From positions 145,859-209,858 of the forward strand of contig JBPOHK010000027.1 of NCBI GenBank assembly GCA_052035645.1: a stretch of 64,000 bases of DNA, given 5' to 3'. Both the position numbers and the translations under genes were made by a program. The notes beneath the pieces were generated by a model. It ran no database searches and was not told the origin of the DNA. It saw only the letters and a list, made by a program, of their open reading frames with translations. Below, piece by piece: positions 51,218 through 59,850 of the stretch; the stretch's first letter is position 1, and the number at the start of each line of letters is the position of its first letter. Source of the DNA: RPQJ01 sp052035645 (GTDB lineage Bacteria > Pseudomonadota > Gammaproteobacteria > Steroidobacterales > Steroidobacteraceae).

Positions 51218-54200
51218 ACGCGCGCGGCGCGTGGCGGGCACTGGTCTGCGCAGCCGCGTCGCTGCCGTTCGGCGCGGCGAGCGCCGAAGCGACGCTGCCG
51301 CCGCGCGCCGAGTGGCGCGTCAGCAGTTCGTCCACTGACGTGCCCGCGATGTCGACGCGCTTCGCCGTGGACGGCGATCCCTCCACGCGCTGGGGCGGCG
51401 CGTTCTCGGCGAACCACTGGCTGCAGCTCGACTTCGGTCGCGCCGTCGACGTCGGTGGCGTCGTGCTGCGCTGGGACAGCGCGTTCGCGCAGGCCTATCG
51501 CCTGCTCGCCTCCGACGACGGCCTGCAGTGGCGCGTCGTGTACGAGACCGCGGATTCACGGGGCGGCGTCGACTACGACTTCTTCCCGCGCACGACGGCG
51601 CGCTACCTGCGCCTCGCGAGCCTGCCGCGCACGGCGGACTGGGGCGTGTCGCTGTTCGAGTTCGAGCCGGTCGCCGCGCAGGACGCACCGCGCATCGCGG
51701 GGCTGGCGGCGCGGCGGGACGCCGCGGAGGCGTGGAGCGCGGGCGATGCGCACGAACTCACCACCCCGGCCCCGCGCGAAGCGACGCACGAGGTGCTCAT
51801 CGCCCTGCCGCGGGCGTTCGCGACGGCCGGCCTCGAGGTGACCTGGGGCGCCGCGCGACGCAGCGCGCGACTCGAGGCCCGCGGCGCCGACGGCGCGTGG
51901 CGGGCGATCGCGGAGGACCCCGAGCCGACCGGCGCAGTCTCCTATCTCGCCGCGCGCGAGGCGTTCACCGCGCCGGAGTTGCGCCTGCGCGTGCAGGCCC
52001 CGGCGGGCACGACCCCGGCGATCGCGCGGTTGCGCCTGCTGGGCCCGGAGGCGGTGCTGACCCCGCTGCGCCGCTACCAGGTCGCCGCCGCACGCGAGCA
52101 TGCCGGACTGTTCCCCGCGACGCTGCACGACCAGCAGGTCTACTGGACGGTGGTCGGCGTTCCGGCGGGCCGCCAGAAGTCCCTGCTCGACGAGTACGGC
52201 AACGTCGAGCCGTGGAAGGGCTCACCGCTCGTGCAGGCCGTGTGGCACGGGGCGGACGGCCGCAACGGCAGCGCGTACTCCGGCGAGGTCACGCACGCGC
52301 TGCGCGAGGGCTGGATGCCGCTGCCTTCGGTCGAGTGGTCGCCGGCGCCGGGACTGCGGATGCGCACGGACGCCTTCGCCGTCGAACAGCCGGGCGGACC
52401 GGTCACGCTCGTGCGGTATCGGTTGAGCAACGCGGGCACGCGCGCAGTGCGCGGCACGCTGTCGCTGCTGCTGCGCCCCCTGCAGGTCAACCCGCCGTGG
52501 CAGCACGGCGGTACCTCGCCGATCCGGGCGCTGGCGATCGAGGGCTCGCCGTCGACGACGCAGGTGCGCGTCAACGGGCGCGTGCTGCTGCATTCGCTCA
52601 CCGATGTCGGTGCGCGGGGCGCGAGTGCCTTCGGCGCGCACGGCGAGCACGAGATCACGCGCTACGCGGCGCGCGGGGCCGTGCCGGCGAGCCTGCGGGC
52701 GGAGGATGCGGACGGCCTCGCCGCGGCCGCGCTGTCGTATCCGGTGCAGTTGCGGGCGGGCGAGCAGCGCGACGTGGTGATCGCCCTCCCGCTCGGCGCG
52801 GTGCGCATCGACGCCGAGTCGTCGTCCCTGCCCGACGCGCCGGCCCTCGACCGGGCCGCCCTGCTCGCCGGTCGCAGCGAGAGCGCCGCCTTCGACGCAC
52901 TGGCGGAGGCGACCGCCGAGGCGTGGCGGGCGCGGCTCGGCAGGGTCGATCTCTCGCTGCCGGACGAATCGCTGGTGCGCATGCTGCGCGCGCAGACCGC
53001 CTACATGCTGCTCAACCAGTCGGGACCAGCCCTGCAACCCGGCCCGCGCAACTACAACCGCTCGTTCATCCGCGACGGCTCCGCCACGGCCGTGGCCCTG
53101 CTGCGCATGGGCCTGCCGCAGGTCGCGCGCGACTACCTGCGGTGGTATGCCGATCACGCCGTGCACGCGAACGGCCTCGTGTCGCCGATCCTGAACGAGG
53201 ACGGCAGCGTCAACCGCGGCTTCGGCTCGGACCTCGAGTACGACAGCCAGGGCGAGTTCCTGTGGCTGGTGGCCGAGATCGCGCGCCTCGACGGCGGCGC
53301 GGAGACGGTCCGCGAGTTCGCGCCGGAGGTCACGCGCGCGATGCGCTTCCTGCAGGAGCTGCGCGAGCGGACGCTGGTCCCGGGCTACCTGGCCGACCGG
53401 CCCGCGCCCGAGCGGTTCCGCGGCATCCTCGCGCCGTCGATCAGCCACGAGGGCTACGCGGTTCCGACCCATAGCTACTGGGACGACCACTGGGGCCTCA
53501 AGGGCTGGCACGACGGCGCGTGGCTGGCCGAGGCCTGGGGCGATCACGCCACGGCGGCCTGGGCCCGCAGCCAGTACGCGGTCCTGCGCGAGTCGGTCTC
53601 CGCCTCGCTGCGCGCGACCATGGCGTGGAAGGGCATCGACTTCATCCCGTCCTCGGCGGACTCGGGCGACGGCGACCCCTCGGGCGTCTCCATCGCGCTC
53701 GATCCCTGCGGCCAGCAGGACCTGCTGCCGGCCGACGCGCTGTCGAACACTTTCACGCGATACCTCGCGGACGTGACGGCGCGCGACGTGCCGGGGACGC
53801 TCTCCGCGTACACGCCCTATGAGTTGCGCAACGTCCTCACGTACGTGCGCCTCGACCGCCCGCGGGACGCCGAAACGCTGCTCGCGAGCCTGCTGCAGGG
53901 CCGGCGCCCGGCGGAGTGGCAGCAGTTCGCCGAGGTCGTGCACTCGCGCGTGCGCCACCCGGGCTACATCGGCGACATGCCGCACACCTGGATCGGCGCC
54001 GAGTACGTGCGCACGATCCTCGGCATGCTCGCGCAGGACGACGACGACCAGCTGCAGCTGCTGCCCGGGGCTCCGCCCGCCTGGGTCGCCGGTCCGGGCC
54101 TGCGGGTCGGCGCGCTGGCGACTTCGCACGGCCGGCTCGGCTTCTCCGCCCGCAGGGTGGGGAACGTGCTGGAAGTGACGCTGGCCGACGGACTGCGCGC

Positions 54201-54339
54201 GGACACGCCCGTCTACGTGCGCTGGCCGACCCGCACCCGACCGACGCAGGTGACGATCGACGGGCAGGCGGTCGACGATTACACGGCCGAGGGCGTGCGA
54301 ACGGTCCGGCCCTTCGCCACGCTGACGGCCAGCTGGTAG
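51214..54339 (+). CDS. Secreted discoidin-domain, six-hairpin glycosidase-like protein (paralogue of 33560)
   Basis: The 1041-residue protein has a signal peptide ending near GAASAEA and an F5/8 type C domain at about 30-150 (AVDGDPSTRWGGAF, LLASDDGLQWRVVYE, ARYLRLASLPRTADWGVS). A second beta-rich region follows, then a helical C-terminal half (about 590-1000) with NRSFIRDGSATAVALLRMG, SISHEGYAVPTHSYWDDHW and YIGDMPHTWIGAEY. These blocks align in order with the protein at 33560. The RDG segment resembles the WxRD motif of GH15/GH63-like (alpha/alpha)6 enzymes. Family and reaction are unassigned. It is coupled by ATGA to the lipoprotein esterase and is under the same probable LacI control. Confidence 0.78.
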   Translation: MNARGAWRALVCAAASLPFGAASAEATLPPRAEWRVSSSSTDVPAMSTRFAVDGDPSTRWGGAFSANHWLQLDFGRAVDVGGVVLRWDSAFAQAYRLLASDDGLQWRVVYETADSRGGVDYDFFPRTTARYLRLASLPRTADWGVSLFEFEPVAAQDAPRIAGLAARRDAAEAWSAGDAHELTTPAPREATHEVLIALPRAFATAGLEVTWGAARRSARLEARGADGAWRAIAEDPEPTGAVSYLAAREAFTAPELRLRVQAPAGTTPAIARLRLLGPEAVLTPLRRYQVAAAREHAGLFPATLHDQQVYWTVVGVPAGRQKSLLDEYGNVEPWKGSPLVQAVWHGADGRNGSAYSGEVTHALREGWMPLPSVEWSPAPGLRMRTDAFAVEQPGGPVTLVRYRLSNAGTRAVRGTLSLLLRPLQVNPPWQHGGTSPIRALAIEGSPSTTQVRVNGRVLLHSLTDVGARGASAFGAHGEHEITRYAARGAVPASLRAEDADGLAAAALSYPVQLRAGEQRDVVIALPLGAVRIDAESSSLPDAPALDRAALLAGRSESAAFDALAEATAEAWRARLGRVDLSLPDESLVRMLRAQTAYMLLNQSGPALQPGPRNYNRSFIRDGSATAVALLRMGLPQVARDYLRWYADHAVHANGLVSPILNEDGSVNRGFGSDLEYDSQGEFLWLVAEIARLDGGAETVREFAPEVTRAMRFLQELRERTLVPGYLADRPAPERFRGILAPSISHEGYAVPTHSYWDDHWGLKGWHDGAWLAEAWGDHATAAWARSQYAVLRESVSASLRATMAWKGIDFIPSSADSGDGDPSGVSIALDPCGQQDLLPADALSNTFTRYLADVTARDVPGTLSAYTPYELRNVLTYVRLDRPRDAETLLASLLQGRRPAEWQQFAEVVHSRVRHPGYIGDMPHTWIGAEYVRTILGMLAQDDDDQLQLLPGAPPAWVAGPGLRVGALATSHGRLGFSARRVGNVLEVTLADGLRADTPVYVRWPTRTRPTQVTIDGQAVDDYTAEGVRTVRPFATLTASW

Positions 54340-54349
54340 CGGGGGCCCG

Positions 54350-55606
54350 TCAGCGGCGTGCCACGGGGCCGTCGGCCCTTGCGGCGGCGCCGTCGCGGCC
54401 GGCGAACAGCGTCAGCAGCGGCCCGGTCATGAACGTGGTCAGGATCGCCATGACCATCAGCATGGTGAACAGGTCCTGGCCGATGACGCCGGCATCGAGG
54501 CCGACCTTCATCACGATCAGTTCCATCAGGGCGCGCGCGTTCATCAGCGAGCCGATGGCCAGCGACATCCGCCAGGGGTGGCCGGCCAGGCGCGCCCCGG
54601 CGGCACCGCCCAGCACCTTGCCCGCCACGGCCGCAACCAGCACCACGACCAGGCCGGACAGGCCGGCGCCGACGAACGCGGCCGGCGTGGTGCTGAGCCC
54701 CGCGAGCGCGAAGAACACCGGCATCAGCACGATGATGGCGACGTGCTCGACGCGCTCGATCAGCGCGTGCAGCAGCCGGTCGTCGCGCGGCAGCGCTGCG
54801 CCGAACAGGAAGGCGCCGAACACCGGGTGCACCCCGATCCACTTGGTGGCATAGGCACAGGCGAACGTGCCGATGAGCAGCGTGGCCAGCATCGGCGCGG
54901 CCGGGCGGCCGTCGGCGGCGTGACGCGCAACCAGGCGCGCCAGCAGCGGGCGACCGGCGACGAGGATCACCGCCGCCAGGGCGGAGAGCATGAGCAGCAT
55001 GCGGGCGAAGTGCCCCCAGTCCTGGCGGGCGTCCTCCATCACCACCACCATGGCCAGCATGATCCAGGCGAACACGTCCGCGATCGCCGCGGCCGTGAGC
55101 GAGAGGCGCCCGATCAGCGAATGGGTCATGCCGCGCTCCTTGAGGATGCGCGCCATGATCGGAAACGCGGTGATCGACATCGCCGAGGCCATGAACAAGG
55201 CGAACGTCGGGAAGTCGATGCCGGCAGGAGCATAGCGTTCGTACAGCAGCCAGGCCGCGACGCCACCGAAGGCCATGGGCACCAGGACCGAGAGGATCGC
55301 GATGTAACCCGCCGCGACGATCTGTGGCTTCGCGCCGTCGGGCGCGCGCAGCTCGGCGCCGACGATGAACATGAACAGCACGAGCCCGACCTGCGACAGG
55401 CCCTCGAGTGCGGGCAGGCTCGCCGGCGCGAATACCTCGGCGTGCCACGCGGGGAACAGGGCGCCGAGCACGATCGGGCCGAGCACGATGCCCGCCGTCA
55501 TCTCGCCGATCACCGGCGGCTGGCCGATTCGCGTCATGACGAGGCTCAGCAGCCTCGCCGTGCCAAGGATCAGCACGAGTTGCAGCAGCAGGGGCGAGTG
55601 CGGCAT
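54350..55606 (-). CDS. Cation:proton antiporter, CPA2 family
   Basis: The 418-residue membrane protein has about 12-13 helices of the Na+/H+ exchanger fold. Features include GQPPVIGEMTAGIVLGP in helix 2, GLVLFMFIVGAEL, the helix ASAMSITAFPIMARIL and HPVFGAFLFGAALPR. This matches the KefB/NapA-like CPA2 branch; there is no C-terminal TrkA-N domain, so it is not a full KefB/KefC. It exchanges Na+ or K+ for protons. It converges on the glycosidase gene with 10 bases between stops, and the SDR gene upstream on the same strand ends 18 bases before its start. Confidence 0.9.
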   Translation of the reverse strand: MPHSPLLLQLVLILGTARLLSLVMTRIGQPPVIGEMTAGIVLGPIVLGALFPAWHAEVFAPASLPALEGLSQVGLVLFMFIVGAELRAPDGAKPQIVAAGYIAILSVLVPMAFGGVAAWLLYERYAPAGIDFPTFALFMASAMSITAFPIMARILKERGMTHSLIGRLSLTAAAIADVFAWIMLAMVVVMEDARQDWGHFARMLLMLSALAAVILVAGRPLLARLVARHAADGRPAAPMLATLLIGTFACAYATKWIGVHPVFGAFLFGAALPRDDRLLHALIERVEHVAIIVLMPVFFALAGLSTTPAAFVGAGLSGLVVVLVAAVAGKVLGGAAGARLAGHPWRMSLAIGSLMNARALMELIVMKVGLDAGVIGQDLFTMLMVMAILTTFMTGPLLTLFAGRDGAAARADGPVARR

Positions 55607-55624
55607 GGCGCGGGGCGACGGCGT

Positions 55625-56395
55625 CTATTGCGCCGCGAACCCGCCGTCGATCGGCAGCGCGACACCGTGCAGGTTGGCGGCGCCGGGCGAGCACAGGAAG
55701 ACCACGACGTTCGCGACGTCCTCGGGCTTGCCGACGCAGCCGCGCGGGTACTTGGCCGCGATCCGCTCGGCCCACTGCTCGTCGGTGAAGCGCTTGCGGA
55801 AGTCGAAGTACATGTCAGTCTCGTGCGCCGCGGGGCAGACCGCGTTCACGCGCACGCCCTTCTTCGCGTATTCGATGGCGGCCGTCTTGGTGAGGCCGAT
55901 GACCGCATGCTTGGACGCGCTGTAGGCCGCCTGGCCGGCATTGCCGTGCAGGCCGTGGATGGAAGACAGGTTGACGATCGCGCCGCCGCCCGCCTCGACC
56001 ATGACCGGGATGCAGTGCTTCATGCCCAGCCAGGTGCCGCGCACGTTGGTCGCCATGACCGCGTCGAACTCGGCTTCGTCGATCCGGCACAGCGCCGACG
56101 CGTTGCCCATGATCCCGGCGTTGTTCACCAGCACGTCGATGCGCCCGTAGCGCTCGATCGCCTGCGCGACGAGCCGGGCCCAGTCGGCGCCCAGCGAAAC
56201 GTCGCCCGCCACCGCCAGCACGTCCGCCCCGGCGGCGCGGAGCTCGCCGACCAGCGACCCGAGCGCAGCCAGCGTACGCGCCGTCACCACGAGGCTGGCC
56301 CCCTCGGCCGCGAAGGCCAGTGCGATCGTGCGCCCGAGGCCGCGACTGGCGCCGGTCACGATGGCCGTCCGGCCGGCGAAGTTCTTGTTGGTCAT
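55625..56395 (-). CDS. Short-chain dehydrogenase/reductase
   Basis: The 256-residue classical SDR has TGASRGLG, NNAGI, catalytic Ser in VNLSSI and Tyr-x3-Lys in AAYSASKHAV, all canonical. The C-terminus GVALPIDGGFAAQ closes the fold. ATG 56395 is preceded by a G-rich site (GGGGGTGGG). It is 18 bases upstream of the antiporter on the same strand, without a clear functional tie. Oxidation of an alcohol with NAD(P) is predicted; the substrate is not known. Confidence 0.9.
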   Translation of the reverse strand: MTNKNFAGRTAIVTGASRGLGRTIALAFAAEGASLVVTARTLAALGSLVGELRAAGADVLAVAGDVSLGADWARLVAQAIERYGRIDVLVNNAGIMGNASALCRIDEAEFDAVMATNVRGTWLGMKHCIPVMVEAGGGAIVNLSSIHGLHGNAGQAAYSASKHAVIGLTKTAAIEYAKKGVRVNAVCPAAHETDMYFDFRKRFTDEQWAERIAAKYPRGCVGKPEDVANVVVFLCSPGAANLHGVALPIDGGFAAQ

Positions 56396-56548
56396 GCCCA
56401 CCCCCGGTTGATCGAGGGCGCAGGATCGCTCCCCGGGGCCAGTGTCATCAAGTCCGCGCCGTGCTGCTCGATCCGGGACCCCGCATCGATCTGGTATGTT
56501 GTCCCGCGACGCCCCGCACCCGCCAGCGCCGCACCGAGGAGCCCCGCC

Positions 56549-56992
56549 ATGACGCACCGCCCTGCCCGCTTCCGCCGCTACGCGCGTCCGATCCTCCTGC
56601 TCGCGATGCTTGGATGGTCGTGGACTTCCCTCCCAACCCTCGCCGCGGACGTGCCGACGATGCAGGTCGAGATCTATCGCATCGCGCCGGGCCAGCACGT
56701 CGCGTTCCTGAAGCTGATCGCGATGTACGACGCCGCGAACGTCGAGGCCGGCCTGCCGCCGCGACAGCTCTTCGTGCACCAGGACGGCGCGAACTGGGAC
56801 TTCCTGATCCTGCAGTCGGCGGAGGACTGGACGGACGAGCAGCGCACGAAGTTCCGGGCGGCACTGGCACGCATGGGTGCTCCGACCGGCGCGGATTTCT
56901 TCGTCGAGGTCCGCAAGTTCATCGCCGAGCACACGGACACGGTGGTCTCGGGCCCGACCACGGCCGCGGACTGGCTGAAGAAGCTCGACTAG
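56549..56992 (+). CDS. Small exported protein of unknown function
   Basis: The 147-residue protein has a signal peptide (ILLLAMLGWSWTSLPTLAA) and a mature part of about 115 residues. It begins PTMQVEIYRIAPGQHVAFLKLI and contains a Trp-rich FLILQSAEDWTDEQ segment. The pattern is loosely like dimeric ferredoxin-like (NIPSNAP/EthD-type) domains, but I do not recognise a family. GAGGAG lies 8 bases upstream of ATG 56549. It is divergent from the SDR at 55625 and ends 24 bases before the convergent TetR gene. Confidence 0.75.
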   Translation: MTHRPARFRRYARPILLLAMLGWSWTSLPTLAADVPTMQVEIYRIAPGQHVAFLKLIAMYDAANVEAGLPPRQLFVHQDGANWDFLILQSAEDWTDEQRTKFRAALARMGAPTGADFFVEVRKFIAEHTDTVVSGPTTAADWLKKLD

Positions 56993-57016
56993 CCCGGGAT
57001 CGCGGGTCGCCGTGCG

Positions 57017-57631
57017 TCAACCCGGGCCGCGCTTCCGGCGCGCCGATGTCCGCGGCCCGGCACCGAGCGCACACACGGCATCGGTCATGGTCTCGGCCGC
57101 CGCCCGCGGCGAAAGGTGTGCGTCCCGAACCAGCGTGCGAAAGCTGGGGAAGCGCAGTGCCACCGCCAGCAGCGCACGCTGTCGCGTGGACAGCCCGGCC
57201 CCGAGCACCTTGCCGTAACTCGCCATCACCGGCCCGAAGCGCAGGTCCGAGATTTCGCGCGTCAGCGGGTGGTGCTCCGCGTCGCGCAGCACGCAGGCCA
57301 GCAGCGCCTCGTTGCGCGCATACCAGCCGTACAGTTCCCCGAGGCCGTGCACCAGACGCGCGCGCCGCTCCGTGATCGCCGGCCAGCCGCCGGCGTCGGG
57401 CAGCGGGTCGCGCTCGAGGGACAGTCCGGAGCAGGCGAGGAACAGGCTGCGCTCGTCCGGGAAATGCGCGTACAGCGTGTGGCGCTGCACGCCCGCGCGC
57501 TCCGCGATCATGCTGCGGGTCGTGGCCGCCGGGCCGACGTCGCCGTGCAGCGCCACGGTGGCCTCGACGATCCGGCGCCGGGTGTCGGCCTGCGAGTCCG
57601 CGCGCTTGCCGAGGGTGTATTTCCGGGTCAT
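57017..57631 (-). CDS. TetR-family regulator
   Basis: The 204-residue protein has an N-terminal HTH (RRRIVEATVALHGDVG, TTRSMIAERAGVQRHTLYAHFPDERSLF) and a helical ligand domain (residues 70-185). The C-terminus is Arg/Pro-rich. ATG 57629-57631 faces the MBL-fold gene across a 108-base region with two matching palindromes, so it almost certainly represses that gene and itself. The VGPAATT segment in place of the usual TTV helix is common in FadR-like TetR proteins. Confidence 0.9.
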   Translation of the reverse strand: MTRKYTLGKRADSQADTRRRIVEATVALHGDVGPAATTRSMIAERAGVQRHTLYAHFPDERSLFLACSGLSLERDPLPDAGGWPAITERRARLVHGLGELYGWYARNEALLACVLRDAEHHPLTREISDLRFGPVMASYGKVLGAGLSTRQRALLAVALRFPSFRTLVRDAHLSPRAAAETMTDAVCALGAGPRTSARRKRGPG

Positions 57632-57641
57632 CTCGTTTCAA

Positions 57642-57657
57642 TACACAACGGTGTGTA
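57642..57657. promoter_or_regulatory. TetR operator 1
   Basis: TACACAACGGTGTGTA is a near-perfect 16-bp palindrome (one mismatched pair), 11 bases upstream of the tetR start. Its form is T-R-CACA-N4-TGTG-Y-A, the same as operator 2. Confidence 0.75.
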
Positions 57658-57685
57658 CCCATTCTTGACGCCCGTCCATTTTACG

Positions 57686-57701
57686 TGCACACTCGTGTGC
57701 A
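57686..57701. promoter_or_regulatory. TetR operator 2
   Basis: TGCACACTCGTGTGCA has 7-bp perfect arms and a 2-base centre. It lies 44 bp centre-to-centre from operator 1 and just upstream of the MBL-fold gene. A TTGACG at 57665-57670 between the sites could be a -35 element. Confidence 0.75.
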
Positions 57702-57739
57702 ATCAATTAAGAGCCAGCACCTGCGGGGAGGAGCGACTC

Positions 57740-58492
57740 ATGGAGAACACCACGGTCACCGAGATCGCGACGGGCGTGTACCGCATTTCGACCTGCGTGA
57801 CGGACATCGCGCCGCCCGCCGGCTTCACCTTCAACCAGTTCCTGGTCGCCGGCGACGCGCCGCTGCTGTTCCACACCGGTCCGCGGCGGATGTTCCCCCT
57901 CGTCCGCCAGGCGGTCGCCCGGCTGATCCGGCCCGAGCAGCTGCGCTGGATCACCTTCGGGCACGTCGAGGCTGACGAGTGCGGCTCGATGAACGAGTGG
58001 CTGGCCCTGGCGCCCCACGCGCAGGTCGCGCACGGCGCGATCGGCTGCTCCGTGCAGCTCGCGGACCTCGCCGACCGACCGCCCCGGGCGCTCGCGGACG
58101 GCGAGGTCATCGAACTCGGCGGCGGGCGGCGCGTGCGCTACGTGGACACGCCGCACACGCCCCACGGCTGGGACGCGGGCGTGCTCTACGAGGAGTCGAC
58201 GGGCACGCTGCTGTGCGGCGACCTGTTCACCCAGGTCGGCAACGAGGCCGCGCTCACGGCCGGCGACATCGTCGGTCCGGCGATCGCGGCGGAAGACGTG
58301 TTCCGCTACTCCAGCCTGCATCCCGCCATGGGCCCCACGATCCGCGGCCTCACGAAGCTCGCGCCGCGCACGCTCGCGCTCATGCACGGGCCGTCGTTCA
58401 ACGGCGATACGGTGGGTGCCCTGTCGGCGCTGGCAGACGACTACGACCGGCGTGTTCGCCAGTCGATGCCCGGCCAGCGACGGGACGCCTGA
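57740..58492 (+). CDS. MBL-fold protein of the diiron (flavodiiron-like) type
   Basis: The 250-residue metallo-beta-lactamase-fold protein has the first metal motif HVEADE instead of HxHxDH, that is His-x-Glu-x-Asp. This is the ligand set of oxygen-binding diiron (ODP/flavodiiron) proteins. Further ligands are in DTPHTPHGWDAG, CGDLF and the late LMHGPSF. No flavodoxin domain is attached. It may reduce oxygen or nitric oxide or act as a redox sensor, but hydrolase activity is also possible. ATG 57740 has GGGGAGGAG upstream. It is divergent from the TetR gene with twin operators between them. Confidence 0.82.
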   Translation: MENTTVTEIATGVYRISTCVTDIAPPAGFTFNQFLVAGDAPLLFHTGPRRMFPLVRQAVARLIRPEQLRWITFGHVEADECGSMNEWLALAPHAQVAHGAIGCSVQLADLADRPPRALADGEVIELGGGRRVRYVDTPHTPHGWDAGVLYEESTGTLLCGDLFTQVGNEAALTAGDIVGPAIAAEDVFRYSSLHPAMGPTIRGLTKLAPRTLALMHGPSFNGDTVGALSALADDYDRRVRQSMPGQRRDA

Positions 58493-58508
58493 GGTCTCGG
58501 CGGACGGC

Positions 58509-59546
58509 TCAATTCGGCGGGCCGGCGGGGTCGGGGCGTGCCGCGCGCGCCGTCGCGGACGGCGACTCGCCGAAGGCGGCGCGGTAACTGGCGGCGAATC
58601 GCCCGAGGTGGCGGAAGCCGCAATCGAGGGCCACCGTCGCCACCTGCCGGCGCGACGATCCCTGCTCGAGGCGACGACGCGCAGCGGTGAGTCGCCGGGA
58701 GGTCACCAGCTCGATCGGCGTCTGTCCGCGCGTCGCGAGCAGCCCCTTCTGCAGCGAGCGGCGGCTCACGCCGACGACCGCGCAGAGCTGGTCGAGCGAC
58801 AGCGATTCGGCGAGATGCTGGTCGATCCAGCGCTCGAGCCGGACGATGCGCTGCAGACCGAGTTCGGTGATCGGCCGGGCGCCCCGCGCATCGAGCAGCA
58901 GGCCGGCCAGCCAGTCGGCCACCGCCGCCTCGAATGCGGCGGGCGTCCCGTAGCCGTCCCAGGAGCCGCCGTCCGCGCCGGCCCGGCGCAGCTGCCTGAA
59001 AAATTGCGTCAGCTCGGCGTACCGGCCCTCGGTCATGCGCAGGGGCAAATTGGCCAGTGCCCAGCGCGGCGAGCGCACGCGGCTGCGCCCCGCGATCGCC
59101 TGCTCGAGCAGGTCCCGGTCCACGCGCAGGATGGCTGCGTGGCGGGCGGGACCCGACCGGACGTACTCGTGGTCCGGCGCGGCGAAGAATGCCGTCGAGC
59201 TGCCCAGCGCGTGCTGCCGCCGCGCGATCCTCACCGACTCGCCCGGCTCCTGCGTGACGAACAGCGTGGGATGCTGCACGGCGGCGCGCAGCGTCTGCGA
59301 AAGCCAGCGCTCGGCGTGGGCCGTGGTGACGCGATCCGTCCCCACGGCGTGGGCCGCGTACAGGAAGTCGCCGCGGCCGTGGATGACTCGCGAGTGCTCG
59401 CCGTAATTCCGGCGGACGTGCTCGCGGGTCGCGTCGATGTCGTGCGAACGGAAACCACTGACGATGACGCCGTTGCCGATTCGCACGGGGGTGCCGTCGG
59501 ACGGGACGTTGCCCGGGGCGAAATGCTGTTCCAACCCGTCGTCCAT
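58509..59546 (-). CDS. AraC-family regulator with long N-terminal domain
   Basis: The protein has 345 residues from ATG 59546. Residues about 1-230 resemble the AraC_binding_2-type sensor (HALGSSTAFFAAPDHEYV). The C-terminal HTH pair is SLSLDQLCAVVGVSRRSLQKGL and VATVALDCGFRHLGRFAASYRAAFGESPS, which is canonical. Alternative in-frame starts at 59597 and 59786 exist without better ribosome-binding sites. It is divergent from the crotonase gene and converges on the MBL gene. Its target is not evident. Confidence 0.85.
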   Translation of the reverse strand: MDDGLEQHFAPGNVPSDGTPVRIGNGVIVSGFRSHDIDATREHVRRNYGEHSRVIHGRGDFLYAAHAVGTDRVTTAHAERWLSQTLRAAVQHPTLFVTQEPGESVRIARRQHALGSSTAFFAAPDHEYVRSGPARHAAILRVDRDLLEQAIAGRSRVRSPRWALANLPLRMTEGRYAELTQFFRQLRRAGADGGSWDGYGTPAAFEAAVADWLAGLLLDARGARPITELGLQRIVRLERWIDQHLAESLSLDQLCAVVGVSRRSLQKGLLATRGQTPIELVTSRRLTAARRRLEQGSSRRQVATVALDCGFRHLGRFAASYRAAFGESPSATARAARPDPAGPPN

Positions 59547-59850
59547 TGCGTGCTGGTGACCGCTCCATCGGCCGGCGGCACTGGCCGTTTCGCGCATCCT
59601 ACAGGCTGCCTGCCCCGCTGCGCGACGTACCCGCGCCTCGCGCGATCGCCCCTCGCAAAAGGCGACGCAAAGTGGATAGTGCCCGCCCTGGGCGGCTGCT
59701 ACAAGAGCGGTTCGGAGTGAACGCCGCTCAAGTCGAGTCGGCGGGCGTAAACCACCCCCCACATCGGAGCGCCCGTCGGCTCGCATTCCGCGCGAGCGGG
59801 GTCGCAGGCGGGGGCTGCCCTATAATCGCCGGATCCCGTGGAGACCTGCG
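59547..59850. other. Intergenic region upstream of araC and crotonase genes
   Basis: This stretch of about 300 bases has no supported gene, though the reading frame of the AraC gene stays open through most of it. The only clear signal is a consensus -10 box TATAAT at 59821-59826 for the crotonase gene. A matching -35 is weak (around 59798). No repeat or operator pair was recognised. Confidence 0.5.
59821..59826 (+). promoter_or_regulatory. TATAAT -10 box of the crotonase gene
   Basis: A perfect -10 hexamer lies 25 bases upstream of ATG 59851. The -35 is not clear, and an activator such as the divergent AraC protein may be needed. Confidence 0.5.
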
